A stretch of 64,000 bases of DNA from Hypericum androsaemum (Eukaryota > Streptophyta > Magnoliopsida > Malpighiales > Hypericaceae), in the NCBI GenBank assembly GCA_963995505.1, contig OZ023185.1:15759691-15823690 (forward strand). The letters are read 5' to 3'. Every line of letters begins with the position of its first letter. The first letter of the stretch is position 1. Positions 23,837 to 35,792 of the stretch are shown one piece after another. The notes below the pieces were generated by a model. It was not told the DNA's origin and ran no database searches. It saw only the letters and a list, made by a program, of their open reading frames with translations. The position numbers and the translations under genes are program-made.

Positions 23837-25081
23837 CTGCTTTGCTTGCTCTCTTTGTAGAGCTCTTTGTTTCGTGACACTAGTCTTGAAATTGTGTATC
23901 ACAATGTCTCCTGTTTTTGTACTTGGTCTGTTTGTTTGCAAGTGACAGGACTTTGTTTGTACATTTGAACCTTCTGAAGTGTTTATGTGACATCTATACC
24001 CCATAATTACATATAAGCATGCAAAATCCTAAGCAAAGCCACTTGGATGGAAGCATTTGACACCTATTGTAATGATAAATGGCTCGTCTCGTCGCGACCG
24101 TCCTTGAATTCTCAAAATTTATGTTGCTCCATTCCCGAGGGGATGGAGAACGTGTCACTGTCTCGACTGTGCTACTGGAGGCTCTTTGAAAATCGTAATA
24201 AGAGAACACTCATCTTGGAGTTTGCTTCCTAGTGAATGACCCGAGTTTTATATGTATACTCAGGGAAAGCCGTGTGTGATGAAAAAAGCAAGCATGACTC
24301 GGGGAGGAATTTGTTTTATGTTTATATGCCAACTAACTCGTATGCCGAACTAATTTGAATTTGAACTTATAGAACTGTAATGTTGAAAAAAAAAGTTATG
24401 GCTTGTCAATGCCCACCGCTTCTTTCCTTGTCTTGGTTATAACTTGGGAACACTGATGTGGGCCAAACAGAGAAATCGTAGTCTTGTTGGAACCGAGATT
24501 TCGATTTGTAAGCTAGCTTTGGTACCACCCTAAACCCACTTCACGTTTTTTTTTGGAAATGGAGGGATAATGCTCCAATTTATAAATACGAAAATAAAGC
24601 ACAATTATATCCTAAATAGAAATACCCATAATTCAGCCTCCTATGATTATTACTACTCTTGTATGACGTAAAATCTTTCTCCTCTTTCGAAGTTGTTGCC
24701 GTCGACCCCAATAAAATTCTCTTGCAATAAGACCCCGTGGAAAAAACCCGTAAGAGGGAAAGAACACCCATTCTTTTGAGACCATCTCACATCAATTGCA
24801 GAAACACCTGCATTTAAATCACTTTCACCGTACCGGCTATGGGAAAGTCATACAATGTAATGCACAAAAGGTACAGTTTTCTAATCGGAAAACTTTCTGG
24901 ACAGAAGCAAAGCTTCTTCAATTTATTCAACCGGCTCAATAACAAGCCAACAACACAAATTCGGATTCGTAAAGACGAGAGATCCTTTACATTGTTCATT
25001 GAAGATGAATGATTTATTTGAGACTGCAAGCCACAAACTACTCGGATTCCCTTGAGCAGGAAAAGAAGCTCACTGATTCAT
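23837..25081. other. Intergenic spacer between convergent genes
   Basis: Contains the 3' UTRs of the stress-protein gene (plus) and the LRR gene (minus). No further gene or element recognised. Confidence 0.5.
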
Positions 25082-27401
25082 TCACAGTGCTGCCAGAGTA
25101 CCCTCGCTCCGACTCCTCCGCATCGAGAGTTCTGATCTCAAGTGAAGAAGTTTGTTATTCGGGTCTACGTGGAGATGGTGGTTACCAGTCGCAGCTCTAT
25201 TTCCGCTCGGTGGAAGAACAGGCCGACCCCTGGACCGTTTTGGCGAGGTTGCAGCCTGACTTTTACGACCATGAACCGATGTGGATGACGACAACCTTGT
25301 TCCAGATGCACCGCGGCTGGCCTTCCTTAAGCTTTTGCTGTCTGGCCTCAGGCCTCTATCAAATTGATGAGAATTCATTCCCAGCCTAACTGCTCGGTCA
25401 GCAGCGTCTTTTAGTGTGCTGGATTTGGTTGCCTGCCGATTGAAATAAACCAAATGGGGAAGAAGGCCAAGCAGATACTTCTTCAGCTGATCATCTCCAA
25501 CATTCTTCTGAGCTGGGTTCCCCTCCAAGCTAATGGCTTGCAACGAATTGTAGTTGGCTGCAAGCTGACCCAGACATTTGGCGGTGGAGATCTTGTTGAA
25601 ACGGAGATCCAGAACTGCAAGCTTCAGAAGGCGATGCAGACCCTCAACCTCGCCTATTTTGTTTCCCGCCAAGTACAACTCTTTCAAAGATGAACAAGAA
25701 GCCAGACCTTTTAAACAAAAGGATTTTCATTAGAAATGAAAATTGCGGGACTCCAAAGAAGTGCCAAAGACAGGAGAGTTGAAACTCAATGATAACATAC
25801 CATGTCCAATTCTCAGTATCCGGTTGTAGCTCAAGTCCAGGACGCGAAGTCGTGTAAGCTCACGTAATCCCTCAATGGTCGAGATTTTGTTTTTGGACAG
25901 ATTCAGAGCATGAAGTCCTCTTGGAAGAGCACCTGAAGTAATTTTCACTGAAACAAGAATGAAGATCGGAATCCTTTCTTTAGAATCAAAACATAACATA
26001 TGGTCCATAGAGCTGAAAAAGAAAAAGTAGGAAGAAATAGGCTTCTGATCAAAGAAACAAACCTATGGAATTGCCTGACAAATTAAGGATCTTCAGGCCA
26101 ACAAATGCACTTAAGAATGGGATTACGCCCAGTCCATGGTTTGACAGTTGAGCTGTGGTAGCAGAAGCACTTAAAGAAGAGATGTATCTTTTCGCAGCTT
26201 CCATGGCCGGAGAAGCCTTCTCATCCGCCTTTGCAACAAACGACCCACCATTTGGAATGTCTGCTGATTTCTTTGGTGGGTCATCGGCACCAAGTAATTC
26301 GGTTGTTGCTTCTAGTGTGCTGCAGTGCTGAAGATCATTGACCCAATCTGCAATGCGTTTAATCTTAAAACTTTGGCTTGTCACATCATCATCAAGCTGT
26401 GGATTCGAAGATTTCCCGCTTGCCATATTCACCTCATCCATGACGGGTATTACCCAGTCTTTGGCTGATGCAGAATAACTGGAACCATCATAGTTGTCAT
26501 TGAAGGAATTTGTGTGATTCTTTGTCTCAGCTTTGCACAAGCTATCATCTTCTATTTCGTCCTCAATGATCTGAAGTTGAACCTCGTGTTTTGCAACATT
26601 TTTCCACCTTGATTCTAGAGTATGAAGATCTTCAGCAGATTTAGACTCCAACAAGCATTTATCAAAATCACGAGCTGAGGGGCCAATATCCGGTAAAGAG
26701 CATGATGTCGCCATCCTGTTAGTGGTGCAAGGTGGGTGGTAGCCACTTTCCTTGGCACCTTCCCCAGAAAATGTAGTTTCAGAATCCTCTGGGCTTCCCT
26801 TTTCTGAATTCGGAGAATCTGCGATTGAGAAAATTGATTCATTATTGGCACCCAATTTTGATTGAGGAGCTCTTTGATTCCCAGTGCATTCTGAACCCAC
26901 CAACACTCTCTGATCGAGGGAATCACTAGAACATCCTTGATCCGTCTGATTACCATCAGAAAGAGACTGCACACTGGGACATAATGCACTCCCAAGAGAC
27001 AGACTTTTCTTAAGAACTGTGGTTTGGGACATACTTTTCTCGCTCAAAGAGTGTAATTTACCACCAAGGTCCTCGGACTTGCACGAACGTTCAATTGACA
27101 CGGAGCTTGAAAAATGTTTGTCGGTCTCACGAGCTTGAGCATCTACCTTCTTGGAGACTGAACCCAAACTCCTCGTCCAAAGATGTGTCTTGGCAACCAG
27201 AATATGAGAAGAGTCGCGTGCTGTTTTTGGCATAGCTTCACTAGAAGCATGGAGAGCTTTCTGCAGACAGTATGTATATGTTGATGAGAAAAGGTAACAT
27301 AAAGGACAGTCCAGCAATATTCAGTCCAAATGTCTAATTGTTCCACTTACCTTTGATTTGGTGGATGAAGTGTCGCCGTTGAAGCATGAGAACCTAACCA
27401 T
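25082..27401 (-). CDS. SDS22-like leucine-rich repeat protein (At4g03260-like)
   Basis: Four coding exons (minus): 27401-27351, 27260-26063, 25947-25801, 25707-25082. All are GT-AG and in phase; the joined 2022 nt encode 673 residues. It begins MVRFSCFNGDTSSTKSK. Residues about 18-400 are Ser-rich, low-complexity and probably disordered. Residues about 405-560 hold five or so SDS22-type LRRs (LKILNLSGNSI, LHALNLSKNKI, LRVLDLSYNRI, LKELYLAGNKI, LAVLDLRFNKI) with an LRR-cap-like end (LISLEGNP-type, then LLPHLVYFN). A basic Ser/Arg-rich tail follows and ends in SEGTLAAL. The architecture matches the plant family annotated as outer arm dynein light chain 1 by LRR similarity only; flowering plants lack dynein, so it is likely a protein-interaction scaffold. 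The 5' UTR probably has an intron: donor near 28280, acceptor about 9 bp before the ATG. Confidence 0.88.
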
Positions 27402-28688
27402 TGTCGCTTAACTACAAGAGTTACATTGAGATGTAAAGTACACCATTCAACTTTATGTGAAATTCCTCTGCATAAATACCAACATAGTCTGTCTGATTCA
27501 CCGATGAGAACCTAAATTAAAGAGCTAATCTTGCCAGAGACGCGCTGCAACACTACGGTAAACCTTGCAGGAGCCTAATGTGTACTGACATTAGCCGTAA
27601 TCAAGGGACAAACCCTCCGAAGCACGGCACAATCTCCAAATATGAGATGATTTTGACCTCCTCAAAACGCAGAGCAATATAACGCCCTCAATATCACCCC
27701 ACACCCACCGAAAGGTGCGAGAAGACTTCACCTTTGTTGCAGAGGCCAGAGTGAACCAAACTTTGTCAGAGCTAAGACAGCCCAGACCTTAACATGAATA
27801 AGAGATGGAGGCCTGACAAATAAAATGGAAAAGCAACCACATCAATTCTCTCACATCCAATGCAACGCAACAGTACAGCGCCTACGTTCCTTCTTTCCGC
27901 CGGCGAGATGTCCGACAAACAGACATCGTATACGTAAATCATGAACCTCGGATTTCATCAATCAAGAATACCAAGCTCCTACTACACCACCACATGGTAT
28001 CCCAATCAAACACACAAAACAGCAAGAACCTAACCTGGACCAAACTAAAACCTAAAACGATTCGAATTTCCGTGATTTTTCGAAAAAAGCAAGCCCCCCT
28101 AAAACCTAGCAAACAACCAATTCTCATCTTTTCTCGTCCGTTTCTTTTCGTTTAACAAGTTCTGAAACAAACCCAAGAACGACCATCAATGGAATAACTA
28201 ACCAACCCACATAGAATCAACATAAACCAAAATTTCTCAGGCAAAAAAACTAACAGAGGGGAAAAAAGATTCAGATGGGTACCTGTATACAGCCAGATTG
28301 GGACAAAAGACTCAATCTTTAATTCCCATCTCTTCCCAAAATCCGTTCTTTCTCTTACACGACCAGGTAGGGGAAGAAGAAGAAAGGCGTGGGTATAATT
28401 ATGGGATTTTATTGGATTTTTTTAATATATAAAATGGACTTTTTTAGCTTCGGGACGTTGTTAATGTACGTAATAGGTTTGTGTTCTTCTCTGGCCGCTC
28501 CTTTTTGGGATTCTAACAGGAGGAACAGGCAGGCAGAATATCACGATTTTGTCTGCAAGTAATAAATCCCTCTCTTTTTTTCTGGGTATTATGTTTTTAT
28601 TGTTGTTATTTATTTTTATTTTTATTTTTATTTTTTCAGGTGGAGTGTAGGGGTAGAGGAGTTTGGATTTTACACGAACAGCGACTTG
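27402..28688 (-). other. 5' UTR intron and promoter side of the LRR gene
   Basis: Acceptor TTGTAG lies just upstream of the ATG. A donor CAG|GTACCC near 28280 gives a leader intron of about 870 bp. Upstream of that is AT-rich DNA with a T-rich simple stretch at 28600-28640. No other gene seen. Confidence 0.45.
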
Positions 28689-29213
28689 GGGTGTACATTT
28701 GGTATTTACCGATACCGATTATCGAATATTGAAATATTAAAAAAAATTCTACCAATTCCGAATAGTATTCGGTAAATTTGATATTTACAGAATTAAATTT
28801 TGGTGTCAATTCAGTATTTACCAAATCTACCGATTTTTTTTGAAAAATTTATAATTCATCATTATATTTTAATCCAAAAATGCAAACATAATTTCAATAA
28901 ACACAAATTTAATCTAATAAGTACAAGTCCATCAAGTCTAATTAGTATAAAGTCTATTTAGAGCATCAGATTTTTTATGAGGCCAAGGAACTTTTCGATA
29001 TAATTTGACCCATCTATTTTTAGATATATTTGGTAAATTATCATTTCGGTAAATTTGGTATATTCGATAAAATATCGGTATTTACCAAAATTTACCGAAT
29101 TTCTCAAAAACTTCCTACCGAAGTAATTATCGAATATCGATTTATCAATTTCAAACTACCGATTACCAAAATTTTACCAAATTTATCGAATTCTAATTAC
29201 CATTTGTTCACCC
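28689..29213. mobile_element. Probable hAT-type MITE (525 bp)
   Basis: Imperfect terminal inverted repeats GGGTGTACATTTGGTA and TACCATTTGTTCACCC. The interior is repetitive (ATTTACCGA / TCGGTAAAT motifs on both arms), the same style as the hAT-type MITE at 10446. The flanking 8 bp are not a clear TSD, so this copy is older or the ends are off by a base. Confidence 0.6.
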
Positions 29214-29717
29214 ACGACGACCTCATCCTCCCAACCCTAGGTTTATGAGTCCCGCTAATATTAGGTATATCAATTTTCTTTTGTTAAATACATGAAGTGT
29301 ACTTACTTTCTTTTATAAAAAAATCTTGTATATTAGACAATGATTTTTCTTCTGAAGCAGCATAAAAGAATTAAGACAATTCGTTTTTTTTTTTTGCGTT
29401 GAAAATAAAGTACAAGATGCATGGATGTGAAGTTTGTGAAACTATTGCATTTTTTAAACATTATGAAATTCGTAAGGATATCACATCCTAGTCCCGAGTG
29501 TCATGCAATTATGAAAAATTCATCAATTTAGGTTTTGGAAATAAATACTATTTGGGTTAAATTATTCTTCCAATTCGGCTTCAAATTTTGCAAATATAAT
29601 TATGCACATCCGTTAGGTTGCGACATTAATAGGTCATCCACTCGTCTACGTTATATGAAGTGTCATGTGACTATTGTTCAATAAAATTTTATTATTTTTC
29701 TCCAGAAAATCATGCCA
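29214..29717. other. AT-rich spacer
   Basis: No feature supported. Confidence 0.4.
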
Positions 29718-29726
29718 AAACATTAA

Positions 29727-30878
29727 GGGCAAATTACCTCATAGTCTTTGGTATTTGGTCATCCTCTCCCTAGGGTCCCTGCATTTTTAAAATCTATGCT
29801 GACGTCCCCCGTGTTTGGTTTTAGAAACTCTCGGGCCCTTGGCTGACGTCATCAGCTATTTTTTCATTTTTGGTTATGAAAATGACCAAAATACCCCTCT
29901 GGTCATCTTCTCAGGCGAACCTAACCTTGTCCGGCGACATTCCGCCTGAGAAGACAAAAAAAAGAGCCGACTTCGTGCTCGATCCCACCCTTCGACTCAC
30001 CTTCGTCGTCGTTGACTTCGTGCTCGATCCTAGGAGGTTGCCGACTTCGTGCTCGATCCCACCCTTCGACTCACCTTCATCGTCGTCGTTGCTGGTGGGG
30101 TCTTTTTCTCCGTTGGGCGTTGACGAGAGGACGACGGCGGAGCTGGGTTTCTGGCAGACAGAAAGCACTGAATTAGCCAAAACAAGCCAAGCTCCTCCAC
30201 GTAACCGTCTTCTACTCCCCTTGCCCTCCGGTCTCGAGTGTGGTTTTTGATTTCTAGGGAACTAAAACAAAATTGGAACAATTAAGCGAGGAGCGGACCC
30301 CCGACGGCCTACCGAGGTCGGTTCCTCTCTTCCCTTTCTGATTTTTTGATTATTGAGATATTCTTTTTGAAGCGGGCCAAATTTCTCCTACAACCTCTCA
30401 GTTGTCTCCCCGCCCAATTTTTGCCTCCTACTATCGCTGCAGGGCGACAGCTGGTGAACGACCCGATTTTACCTCTTGAAGAATTTTGTTGCGGCGGCAT
30501 TTGGATAGGATAGGGTTTAGGATTGGGATTTTGGTTTATGCGACGTTTGGGTGATGTTTGTAGGTCCCTATTACGATGTTTGGTGGGACTGGGAACTACG
30601 CGCCGGCATTGTTCATCGCGGCCAAGAAGACGAATGCGGTGGACAAGGCGGAGTGTTGTCGGAGTGTCTCCGGACAAGGTTAGGTTCGCCTGAGAAGATG
30701 ACCATAGGGGTATTTTGGTCATTTTCATGACCAAAAATAAAAAAAAAAGTTGATGACGTCAGCCAGGGACCCGAGAGTTTCTAAAACCAAACACGGGGGA
30801 CGTCAGCATGGATTTTAGAAATGCAGGGACCCTAGGGGCAGGATGCCCAAACATCTGGGACTATGGGTTAATTTGCCC
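29727..30878. mobile_element. Pack-MULE-like non-autonomous Mutator element E (1152 bp)
   Basis: Perfect 9-bp TSD AAACATTAA at 29718-29726 and 30879-30887. Highly similar terminal inverted repeats of about 220 bp (GGGCAAATTA...; shared blocks CTAGGGTCCCTGCATTT, GCTGACGTCCCCCGTGTT, GGTCATCTTCTCAGGCG). The arms are more alike than those of elements A-D, so this is a younger insertion. The interior carries a direct repeat (GTGCTCGATCCCACCCTTCG at about 29971 and 30051) and an exon-like fragment similar to mitochondrial ATP synthase OSCP at 30568. Confidence 0.87.
30568..30672 (+). pseudogene. Captured exon fragment similar to mitochondrial ATP synthase OSCP
   Basis: After an intron-like acceptor (GGGTGATGTTTGTAG), the frame reads VPITMFGGTGNYAPALF, then IAAKKTNAVDKAE. 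This resembles the start of the mature plant OSCP (delta) subunit, which has VP-x-x-FGGSGN-(Y/F)-ASAL-(Y/F)-IAAVK and a following K-V-E. The similarity ends at the element's right inverted repeat. A gene piece carried by a Mutator-type element; it cannot make a functional subunit. Recognised from memory of the family, not by search. Confidence 0.55.
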
Positions 30879-30887
30879 AAACATTAA

Positions 30888-31700
30888 TTTAACATTTAGA
30901 AAATTCGTTTTCTGTTAATCGGAGTTCAAACTCCTAATTTTTATATGGTAAAAAAAAATTTGGAAAACTTTACTTTAGTATTTTGTAGTTTGATCATTTT
31001 ACACTTGCAACTCTGTGATAAAAAACTTATTAAACTGGTCTCTGAAAGGACCTCACGAACAACTTCTCGTCTGCCCAAAACCAAAATGCGGTCGTTTTGT
31101 GTCCACATGGCATGTCAATTTGGGTTTTGGAGAAAAGAGGAAGGAGGAAGGAGGGCAGGAGCAGGAAGAAGGGTTTTTTGAAAAAAATAAACAAAATTAG
31201 TATTGTTTCAAAATTTATATCAAAGACAAAGTCAGCGCCAACAAAATAATGTTTTTGCCAAATTGGCATGCCATGTGGAAAACGACTGCGCTTTGGTTTC
31301 GGGAAGCCAGGGAATCTACATAGTAATTAAAGTAAAAATTTTTCAAAAAAAATTAGACACAAATGACAGCCACATCATCAGCTTAATCTGATGTGGTAGC
31401 CCAATAGGCCGGGCAGGGTCCGGGCAAGGTCCAAGAGAGTCGGGGCAGCTGTCCGGGCCGCTAATTGATTTTAATTGAAATAAGTTTGACTCAATTGATA
31501 CGTTTTAAACTATAGGTACTGACTTGATTTTTTACGATGCCACAAGGTACTCAATAGACTTTTCCCAAAAATAAATAAAATAGCCAAACACTCGTTCGTC
31601 CTCGCCGATTCCTCTGCTTAAACCCTTAAACCGTTCTCTTTGAAACGCTGTCACAAAGAGGGCTTTCCATCTGGGTGACCCCTCCGACCAGGTTCCGCTG
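30888..31700. repeat. Spacer with an inverted repeat
   Basis: Two arms of about 45 bp, 31078-31125 and 31260-31305, are inverted and about 85% alike (TCGTTTTGTGTCCACATGGC versus the reverse complement TCGTTTTCCACATGGC, then TGTCAATTTGG / TGCCAATTTGG). Possibly the core of a decayed inverted-repeat element. Outer limits and TSD not found. Confidence 0.45.
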
Positions 31701-31960
31701 TCCGTGGCTCCGACCAAGTAAATTCTCTCAACCCTGTTTCTCCATTTCCTTTTTTCTTCATAATTATGTCTGTGGCAGCTAAACTTTCCCCAGGAGCTAA
31801 TTTAATCGGAAAAAGACTGCAACTTTAATCAGTAATTGGATGCTCCAATGTGCTTGGAAAATTTTTATTGTTTGATTTTGCTCATTTCTCTGTGCTTTAT
31901 GGATCATTGGAACCTCGTTGAATTTCGGATCCTTCCTTTGTTCAGACACCAACCAGGTCA

Positions 31961-33931
31961 ATGCCAAGAGCGTCGTTGGCAACTGTTACCCTCCTCCGAA
32001 CTAAGACCCTTAAATCCTTGCCATGGCGCCTTTTGTGTCATTCCCGATTAGGGGATGCGGGTTTCGTACCTGCTCCACCTACATTTTATCCATCGCGGGT
32101 CTTCTTGTGTCGTCTCACCTCCATCAGCACCTCTGTCCCTCCAGAATGGATAGAGCCATTCCTTGACCTGTCTGATGTAGCAATGCGATCTTCGGATACC
32201 CGTGAGCAATCGCCATGGGTTCAGCGTATCTTCAATCTGTTAGATGGTTCCCCGGACATGGAATCCGAACTCGATGCCTATTGTCTCAAGTTCTTTATCA
32301 AGCTGTCTCCGAATTTCGTCTCGTTTGTTCTAAAGTCATTGGAGTTACAGAAAGAGCCCGACGTTGCCCTGAGGTTCTTCCATTGGGCAGGTAAGCAAAA
32401 GAAGTATGCTCATACTCTTGAATGTTATACGTCATTGATTGATGTGTTGGCTTCAAATGGTGATACGGAAAGAATTAAAATTGTGTTTGGTAAGTTCAGA
32501 GGGAAACAGTTTGCGATGACTGTTTCTGCTGCAAATTCTTTGATTAGAAGCCTTGGGAGTCTTGGGATGGTTGAGGAGTTGCTGTTTGTCTGGAGAGGAA
32601 TGAAGGAAAATGGAATCGAACCTACTCTGTTTACATATAACTTTCTGCTGAATGGTTTGGTCAATTCAATGTTTGTTGATTCTGCCGAGAGGGTATTTGA
32701 GGTTATGGAGAATGGGAAGATCGCACCCGATATCGTTTCTTATAATACAATGATAAAAGGTTATTGTAAGGTAGGCAAGACCCTGAAAGCCATTGAGATG
32801 TTTAGAAACATGGAACTGAGAAATGTGGCACCGGATAAGATCACTTACATGACCCTGATTCAAGCTTGCTATGCTGAAGGTGACATTGATGCTTGTTTAG
32901 ATCTATATCGAGAAATGAACGAGAAAGAAATGGAAATCCCGCCACACGCATATAGTCTGGTTATAGGAGGACTATGCAAGGTGGGAAAGTGTGTACTAGG
33001 ATACTGCATTTTTGAAAACATGGTGCAGAAAGGATGTAAGCCAAATGTAGCAATATATACAAATCTGATTGACGCAAAAGCAAAAAATGGTAATATGGAG
33101 GAAGCAATGTTGCTATTTGAGAGAATGAAAAGGGAAGGGCTCGAACCAGACGAGGTTACTTATGGGGTCATCGTAAATTGTTTGTGTAAAAGTGGAAGAC
33201 TTGATGAAGCTATGAGCTACTTCGAGTTCTGTAAATCTAATGGAGTGGCGGTCAATGCTATGTTTTATTCTAGTCTTATTGATGGCCTGGGCAAGCAAGG
33301 GAAAATAGGTGAAGCCGAAAAGCTTTTTGATGAGATGGTTGCGAAAGGATGTCTGCCGGATTCATATTGTTACAACGCTCTTATCGATGCCTACGCTAAC
33401 TGCAACCATATTGATGATGCACTGGCACTCTTCAAAAGAATGGAGGACGACGGCTGTGACCAAACAGTTTATACATATACGATACTAATTGGGGGGCTCT
33501 TCAGGGAGCATAGGAACGAGGAGGCGTTGAAGCTCTGGGATATGATGATTGATAAGGGTATTACACCAACTCCGGCTGCATTTAGGGTGCTCTCGACTGG
33601 CCTCTGCTTGTCAGGCAAAATAGCTAGAGCCTGTAAGATTTTGGATGAGCTAGCACCCATGGGGGTCATTCCTGAGACGGCATTTGATGATATGCTTAAT
33701 GTTCTTTGTAGAGCAGGTCGCATTAAGGAGGCCTGCAAGTTGGCCGATGGGGTTGCTGATAGGGGCAGAGAAATACCGGGGAAGATCCGCACTAATCTAA
33801 TTAATGCATTGAGAAAAGCAGGCAACTCTGATCTTGCCTTGAAGCTAATGCATAGCAAGATAGGGATCGGGTATGATAGAATGGGCAGCATCAAGAGGCG
33901 CGTGAAGTTCAGGACCCTGCTCGAGAGTTGA
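31961..33931 (+). CDS. P-class pentatricopeptide repeat protein, mitochondrial (At1g03560-like)
   Basis: Intronless coding frame of 656 residues. The N-terminus is basic and Ser/Arg/Leu-rich with few acidic residues (residues 1-60), fitting an organelle presequence. A conserved spacer (PPEWIEPF, MESELDAYCLKF, LSPNFVSFVLKSLE) leads into 13 consecutive 35-residue P-type PPR motifs, plus a partial one, from about residue 145 to 635, e.g. the YNTMIKGYCKVGK and YNALIDAYANCNH helices. There is no E, DYW or SMR domain, so it is P-class; such proteins bind organelle RNA and act in its stability, processing or translation. The whole chain lines up with Arabidopsis At1g03560, including the ending (GIGYDRMGSIKRRVKF). 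The start codon follows a likely 5' UTR intron acceptor (CAACCAG|GTCAATG). Intact and probably functional; RNA target unknown. Confidence 0.93.
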   Translation: MPRASLATVTLLRTKTLKSLPWRLLCHSRLGDAGFVPAPPTFYPSRVFLCRLTSISTSVPPEWIEPFLDLSDVAMRSSDTREQSPWVQRIFNLLDGSPDMESELDAYCLKFFIKLSPNFVSFVLKSLELQKEPDVALRFFHWAGKQKKYAHTLECYTSLIDVLASNGDTERIKIVFGKFRGKQFAMTVSAANSLIRSLGSLGMVEELLFVWRGMKENGIEPTLFTYNFLLNGLVNSMFVDSAERVFEVMENGKIAPDIVSYNTMIKGYCKVGKTLKAIEMFRNMELRNVAPDKITYMTLIQACYAEGDIDACLDLYREMNEKEMEIPPHAYSLVIGGLCKVGKCVLGYCIFENMVQKGCKPNVAIYTNLIDAKAKNGNMEEAMLLFERMKREGLEPDEVTYGVIVNCLCKSGRLDEAMSYFEFCKSNGVAVNAMFYSSLIDGLGKQGKIGEAEKLFDEMVAKGCLPDSYCYNALIDAYANCNHIDDALALFKRMEDDGCDQTVYTYTILIGGLFREHRNEEALKLWDMMIDKGITPTPAAFRVLSTGLCLSGKIARACKILDELAPMGVIPETAFDDMLNVLCRAGRIKEACKLADGVADRGREIPGKIRTNLINALRKAGNSDLALKLMHSKIGIGYDRMGSIKRRVKFRTLLES

Positions 33932-35646
33932 TACTCCTTGCTTTCACTGGTTTGCTTTTGGCTATGGATCGGAGATTGCCAGAGACACTTATTGGCTGTT
34001 GCATCAGCTCTAAAGGGTCATGATTGAGATTACTGAAAGGTGTTCGTTCTGAACCAGATCACAGAGTTATTAAGTGGAGCTTGAACACATTTGGGGTTGG
34101 CCCTAGCTGTGCTCCAACATGAACTTGCAAGAATTAAGTTAAAAGATGGAAAATGAAATCAGGATCGGACCGGTAGGTTCTGAGTTTGATCGATTCATGA
34201 TTATCTCCTCCTGCATAATTGCGGTCTTCAAGGAATGGCCAAATGTCGCTGGCTGCTTGAAATTGCATCTTCTTGGGTTCTTTAATTACCAGTTCATCCC
34301 TACTAAAACGTTATGTTACAACAATGAAGCTCGGTTCCTTTGGTATATGTATATATCTATATGTATATATTATTAAGGCCTGATTTGTATTTTTTTTTAT
34401 AAAAGTCGTGTTGTTCTTTAAAAAAAATTGATCATAGTCAATATGGTTGTCAAAAAGGAAAAAAAATTGTGACTCGGTTTAAATTACAGATATTGGTGTA
34501 TTGTTATCAAAATAATATTTTTTAACTGAACTCGATAATGATTATTGGAACACAGTTTTTATTTTTGTAACGCGGAATTTTCAGGATAATTTAACCACCA
34601 CGACATAATCTTTTACCCTCGTTGTACTTACTCCATGCATCACCACCACAAAGAAGCCATAAGCCTCTTTTACTTTGTCAAACCTCAAACGATTCGGTTT
34701 TTTTTTTGAACTGTACAAGATAGTGACACCTCCCGATCACAACCGTCTAAATCCATTACCCCGATTAATATAATGTGGGGTTATTTTGTTAGATTAATTA
34801 GACCTTGGAATCACGAGAACCGATATTTTAAAATATGGACCCAGATGCGATCAAGATTTCTTCCATTTTATGATATGATAGGTTCGATTGATAAGGTTAT
34901 CGGTGGGGTAAATATTGTAATTATATTTCCTATTAACATATCATATAATTTTTAATTTTATTCAAAAAATAAGCATTTACAAGTAACATTACTTAATCAT
35001 TTTTTGTCTAACAAAATTTCTAAAATCCAATTTTTAAAAACAAATACAATTTGGTTAGACCGATGCGGGTAGCTGGATAGACACTCAATAGTGTTGACCT
35101 GTGGTCTAACTATCAACTATATTTCGAATTTTGGTATAAAAGTAACCCAATTTTATTATTGGTGGCGACTATTCAATATTCCGTGATTTTATAATGTACG
35201 ATGATCCAAACCCTATTGGATACTACGGGTACCCAAGAAACAGCACATGGGTTTCTCGAATAAATATTCTTCTCTTCTGGGTTGGCGCTGGCAGTTGGTG
35301 AAGTGTAGGCCGTACATCCAAAGATATTTTAACAATAAATTAGTCGCATCTTTCTACCGGTAAATGCAATACCAACATATTGGAGACAATGCAAGAAAGA
35401 TGGAACAGATTGCAAGAAAACGAATCCACTCTCAAATGGCAGAAGGAAAAAAAAAGGAGGTTCCATATCCCAACGGATTAGATTTGGTATTAGATTTGAG
35501 CCCAACAACGTAACAACATTGGAAATTAATAGAATTAGATGATTTTATTATTATCTGAACACTTTGAGATGGTGGAAACAGCGCGACGTCAAATGTGGGG
35601 CGGATTTGGTGGGGACTGGGGAGTCCCCATTTATGGAGATTAATTC
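33932..35646. other. Intergenic spacer
   Basis: Contains the PPR 3' UTR and then AT-rich DNA. No further gene or element recognised before the minisatellite at the duplication edge. Confidence 0.45.
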
Positions 35647-35792
35647 AAACCAATATCACTACACATACAAACCAATATCACTTCACATGCAAACCAGCCT
35701 CTTGTAAACCAATATCATTTCACATGCAAACTAATATCACTTCACAGGCAAACCAATATCACTTCACATGCAAACCAATATCACCTAGTAGG
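35642..35792. repeat. About 22-bp minisatellite at the left duplication edge
   Basis: Six or so degenerate units of CAAACCAATATCACTTCACATG. The second unit series begins at the duplication junction (49344) with slightly different unit variants. Confidence 0.85.

Noticed and set aside
26615..26995. 126-codon frame inside the LRR gene
   Set aside because: An alternate frame of the Ser-rich exon 2.
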